Notes under the pieces: model-generated
What the model saw: the letters and a program-made list of their open reading frames with translations, nothing else
What the model was told of the DNA's origin: nothing
Databases searched by the model: none
From: Tipula vernalis
Lineage: Eukaryota > Arthropoda > Insecta > Diptera > Tipulidae
DNA length: 64,000 bases
Assembly (NCBI GenBank): GCA_958295665.1
Contig: OY282558.1
Coordinates: forward strand, 350,219,034-350,283,033
Reading direction: 5' to 3'
Program-made: the position numbers and the translations under genes
Part shown: one piece after another, positions 53,101 through 59,100 of the stretch
Layout of the letters: the number at the start of each line of letters is the position of its first letter
How positions within the stretch are numbered: position 1 is the stretch's first letter

Positions 53101-56100
53101 TACATGTTGGATACACAGGTAAATATAATCATAGTAATTTTACTTTATACATCCGTTGAGAAAAATTAAAAAATTATTATTAAGTGCGGAGTAAAATGAT
53201 AGGGTATTTGGTAAAAGTGGCTGGGGTTTAATGTCTAGGATAATTATACGAAAGAAGTTTACAAGCACGTTAATATGCACCGAATGCAATGATAGAACAG
53301 CCACCTCATTTTTTCTAGTTTCCGCAGGAGCCATGATAACACATTTATCATGGTTACGACGCAATTTGCGCATAGCCGGTACGTGTTTTCTATTTCTCAG
53401 AGAGGCGCTTTAACTACTTTTACATTCGTCAATTGACGAATGGAAAAGTTTAAAAAGCGCCTTAAGCGGACAAAAGTAAAATATCTGATAGACTGCAACA
53501 AAAATTTGCTATATGAAGTTATATGGAAACTTTCTCTATTTAAATTATATTTTCATTTGTAAAAATTGTAATGATTGGAAAATTGAAGTAATCCAATATG
53601 TAGTTTGAAGTGTGATTTTTCTATATCTAATTCATTAGGGACATTCTTTTCATTTTAAATATTAGAAACGTGTACTTAAATATTGCAGAAATTTCAAAAT
53701 AAGCTAGTGTTAATAAAAGCATAAATGTTTAAAAAATATTAAATTTCAGAGTGTATTAATAAATCAAAGCGTGGCAACTGTGATGTACAGCTCCAAAATC
53801 GTTTAGTGACCCACATATATATTAATAGTGAGTTTAACATTAAATTTATATCATTTTTAAGCACAATTTTCTGATATTTAAAATGATAGGAATCTTCCAA
53901 ATGAATCAGGTATACAAAAATCACACTTCAAACTACATATGTATTGGATTAATTTAATTGTCCAATCATTACTATTTTCAGAAATGAAAATGTAATTTAA
54001 ATAGACATTATTTCCATATAACTTCATGTAGCAAATTTTGGTTACAGCCTATCACATATTTCACTATTGTCCGCTTGAGTCAATAGTAATGTTTTAGGCA
54101 AACAAATTATTGAATATTGGCAGAGCCTTCTAGAGTATATAGCCATATTCAGCATGACATACTTTTTAGAAGCTTTTTTAGTGGTATAACTTTTCACTGA
54201 TTTCCATAGGAATCCATAGTAAAAATGATGTTTTTTAGCTTCAAGTTTTTCAATTAAAAATGCAAAAATATTATAAATTGTTTATATAAAAGTATTTTAC
54301 AAATCTTTAACAAAAAAATATAAGAAGGGGCATATACAAGAACAACAATATATATTGGTATTAAATAAATATTAATTGCAGAAATATTAAAAACAAATTA
54401 CATATTTCTAAAATATATTTTTCGAACTTTCATTCTGATCTTAGTTTTACTAGTGTACGTAAGATGTCTAAAATGTTTACAGAAAAATACGAAAAAAATT
54501 TATTTAATGACAAAATTATCACACGTTCCTATATTTTGTGAATTTGTTTTGCTTTTACAACATTTTTTGAACTTGAAATTTCCCCAGATGGTAATTTTTG
54601 GTATGATTTTACAAAATTTTTACGGCCATCACTGCCATCTCTGTACTGTATATTGACTTAATGACCAGGCGAATTGTAGTAAGCTTTGGTTTCAATTTGA
54701 CCAGAATGCTGTTGTTATGAATTTCTTTTTATATTTTGGTTTAAATAAATCAATTATTACAAGAAAATGAAAACGATTTACTTAAACGACATTCATATAT
54801 GTTGAAATTCAAACATTTATGAAAGTATTTCAGGAATCATAATTAAGAATTTGTAACGTTTTCATTTAAAAATTTTCATAGGAAATATAAGTGATTTCAA
54901 ATATGTTTTATGTGTTTTACAATACTATGAAAAGTTTGGTTTTTTCCTCGTTTCTAATTCCCTTATAAAGGCTTCGTTTTTTAGACTATGGCTTTGTATA
55001 ATCAAGGTTGCTTTGATATTGGCCATTTAGCTTTGTAACCTCAGTAACGTTTGTTTTTATTTCGACAGTTGATTGTTTCCATAAGGTTCCCAAAATGAAT
55101 GGGTTCAAAATTGGTTTCTGTCAAGAGCTGTCTTAATTCTTCAGCAAAACCACTTATATTATCTTCAACCTTTCGATCAACAAAAAACCCAGTGAAACAA
55201 CTCCGACGAACGAAGCACTTAGAACAAGGTCAGCTAAATTAATGAAGTTAGCAACTTCGAGCTAACAAAGTTTAATATAGATAAATTATTTTTTATTAAA
55301 TAAATAAATATAAAAAAAAATCTGATTTTGCTATTAAATTTCCCTTTTCCAGAATATTTTAAAAGTAAACATTCCAGAAGTTCCAAAATTAATAATAAAT
55401 CTTCCTTTGCCAGAACAAAATTAAATATTCAGTTTGAAGAAATTCCAGTTTAGTTATAAAATAATTGGGATTATTATGAGTTCCAATATCCACTCCACTC
55501 CACCGGAAACTAAAATTCAACCTGAGATATTATTAGTATCCTAAACTCTAGTGGAATTCCTAAATCATAAGTTCAGATGGAATAATAAAATATTTTTATT
55601 TCAAAAATTATCACTTTCTCACTTCTAGGATAAATCACAGGGAATGGAAATTACGATGGAGAAACAATTTCCGCTCTACCCGAACTCATAGTAAGGGCCT
55701 AAATCTCGTTTCCAGAATACTTAAAGAATTAAAAATACCTCCCGTCTCCACTTACAAATGAATCTTCCGTTTCCAGTACACTTTAAAATGTATTCTTTCT
55801 TTCGAAGAAACTCTATTTGAGTTATAAAATTAAATCTCCTTTTTCTAGAATATTTTAAAATTATAAATATTTCCATACTGATTTTAAAATAAAATTTTTC
55901 TTTTCCAAAAATTCCATTCTAACTTTAAAATTACCTAAATCTCTCGTTTCCAGAATATTTTAAAATTAAATATTCCTTTTGAGGAAATTCCATTTTAGTT
56001 ATAAAATTAATTGGGTTATCATGAATACCAATACCCACTCCACTCAACCGGAAACGAAAATTCTAGTGTAATTACCAAAATAATAAAATATTTTTATTTC

Positions 56101-59100
56101 GAAAATTATCATTTTCTGGCTTCTACGATTATACGATAAACTCCAGAGTATGAAAATTATGATGGAGGAACAATTTCCACTCCACCGGAACTTATGGTAA
56201 GGGGCTAAATATCTTTACAAGAATACTTGAAAAATTAAAAATACCTCCATTCTAATTTCAAAATAAAATCTCCCTTGTCCAGAATAATTTAGAATGAAAA
56301 ATATTTCCATTTTAATTTTTTAATTAAATCTCGATGTTCCATTTTATTTCAAAAACGAAATCTTCCCTTTCCAGAATATTTAAAAATTATAGTAGATTAC
56401 ATACCGAGGTGGAAAGCATTCCATTTCTGTCCTGAGAATTTTAGTTTTCCGAGAAGCGGTTAGCCTTATTAACACTTAGTATGTACTGCACAATTGACAA
56501 TTTTGCACAGCTAGTAATGCTTTTATTACTGACCGATTACGTCTCATTACTAACCTCTTTTTTACTATTACCGACGGCTTGAAGTGTATTCCTGGAAATC
56601 GCTCACTCTCTAACCTTTAAGAGATGGGAAACACTGTATGTTACCAACTGATTGTGAATAAAAATATTACCATTCTGATTTTAAAATTAAATCTTATTTA
56701 CAAAATATTGTAAAATTAAACATTGCAGCTCCTCTCCACTTTCAAAATTAAATCACCCATTTCTAGAATATTTTAAAATTAAACGTATTTCATTCTGAAT
56801 TTACAAATAAATCTTCGTTATCCAGAATACCTTAAAATTAAGTATTCCTTTTGAAGAAATTCCATTTAAGTTTTATAAAATTTAATCTCTTTCCCAGTAT
56901 ACATATAAAATTTAAAATACTCCATTCCGATTTTTAAGTAAAATATTTTTTTTTACCCAGAAACTCCTTTCTAATTTTAAATAAAACCTTCTAGAATATT
57001 TAAAAAAAAAAGATTATTTTCCAGAAATTCCTTTCTATTTCCAAAAGTGAATCTCCCTTTTTCAGATATTTTAAAATTAGAAATTTTTCCATTCTAATTT
57101 TAAAATTAAATCTCACTCTTCTTAAATATGTTAAAATTAAATATGTTTAATTAAAAAATATTTTAAAATTAAAAAAGATTTCAATCGAATTTTAAAATTC
57201 AATCTTCCTTTTCCATGTTTTTTTCGAGACATTTCATTTTAATTTTAAAATTAAATCTCTCGTTCTTTTAATTTAAACTTTGCAGTAGTTTCACTTTACT
57301 TTCAAATTTCAAAATTAAATCGCCCATTTCCAGAATATTTTACAAGTAAATCTCTATTTACTAGAAATTCTAAGCTATATTTAAAATTTAATCTGCCTTT
57401 TCTAGAATATTTTAAAATTAAACATTCCAGAACAACATTTTAAAATTAAAAATAAATCTTCGTTTTCCAGAACATCTGAAAATTAAATATTGCTTTTAAA
57501 GAAATTCTATTTAAGTTATCATATCAATTCTTCCTTTTCCAGAAGTTCCATTCTATTTCCAAAATTAAGTTTACCTCTCCCAGAAATTCCATTCGACTAC
57601 CAAAATTATTTCAGCCTTTCGGATACAATACACTTATGCCAAAGTTTTTTCCAGTCTTCGAAACAATTGTTAAAGTTGATATAAAGTCGGCCTGTATGGA
57701 CTTCAAAGCCTTATTCGAGTCGGCTTGTATCTCTACAATCGAGTCAAACGACGTCCGGGAGCGGTTTGTTGAGTTTCGATAAGAGCCAGAAGTCAGACAA
57801 AGCTAAATCAGACAAAAAGTGCAAATAAGACAGCGCACTATCGTGATGTAAAAACTGAGAGCTGTTTACCCAAAATTCTAACCCAAACGATATTTGCGTG
57901 AGCTGAACCAGATCTCTAACTGTCAGTCGACGATTTTTAGCACCAAATCCTTGACTTCCTTGACGTGGTGTTCATCGGTAGGCGTTGAAGGACGGCAATG
58001 ATGTTCATCGTCTTCAATGCTTCCTCTGCCTTCTTTGAACAACTTATTCCAATCTAGAATACTCTCTCTGGATAGTGCGTCGTTACCAAAAGCATTTACA
58101 ACATTTCCAGCACTTTGGAAGCCGAAATTCCATTTCTGCAGCAAAATTGGTCCAATTTCTTTGGTGAACTTTATAAAAAATCGAAAACTGCACTTTATTA
58201 GATGAAAGTAAACATGCATATCGCATTAATTACTAAAGATACTGTCACGAAATTTGACACATATCTCTGTCAGGAGGCTATCAACCTAAGGAAAAAAAAC
58301 TACTCGTTTGTAGTATAGAGGCATGCCTTAAGATTGCCCTGTATGTCTTACCATAAAATGTAGTATCATACTTGGTGTGTTTCTGTACCTTAAATAGGTT
58401 GAATGGCGAAAACTTTTTGGGAAAATGTAAAAGTCACTTAGACACTTTTATTTTCAACAACCGCCCTAAGTTATTCTTATAAATTTAACAGAAAATACAC
58501 GATGAGTCCTCTATTTTAGTATGCTAATTATAGCACAATTTAAACTCGTAAAACAAAAATTGCGTAAATCTTGGTGGGTGTGTTTAATTAGTACACATAT
58601 TAAAACTCAAGCATCTTTCAAAATTAATTTAATTACTGGTAAGAATTCTAGATTGGTCTGTATCATGTTTTCATAGATAATGTTCAAAGTTGTTTAAAGT
58701 GTTTCTCATCGTTTATGAAATTTAAGCACGCATCGTTGAACGTCTTAGTAACAACATCATTTTCTTTTGCCTGTAATCGTCTAGGTTAACTTTTTTAATA
58801 TATTCAAGCTTATTAATTGGTACTTAGCTCGGATTCGGAACAGTACCAGGAAAACAAATTTAAAAATTAATTGAATTATATACCAAAGCTCCCTATAAAA
58901 TACCACTGTCATACCATAAAAAATAAAAGACCTGGGCCCCTATTTCTGAATACGAATACGAACAAAAAATCTACGAATTCGTATCATTGGTATTTTTGAA
59001 TACGAATACGTTTATTTCTTGTACGAATTCGTGTAAGCATGATTCGTGACAAAATTTCCCTTATTTCACAATACGAATTCGAGCAATTTTTGTTCGTTCA

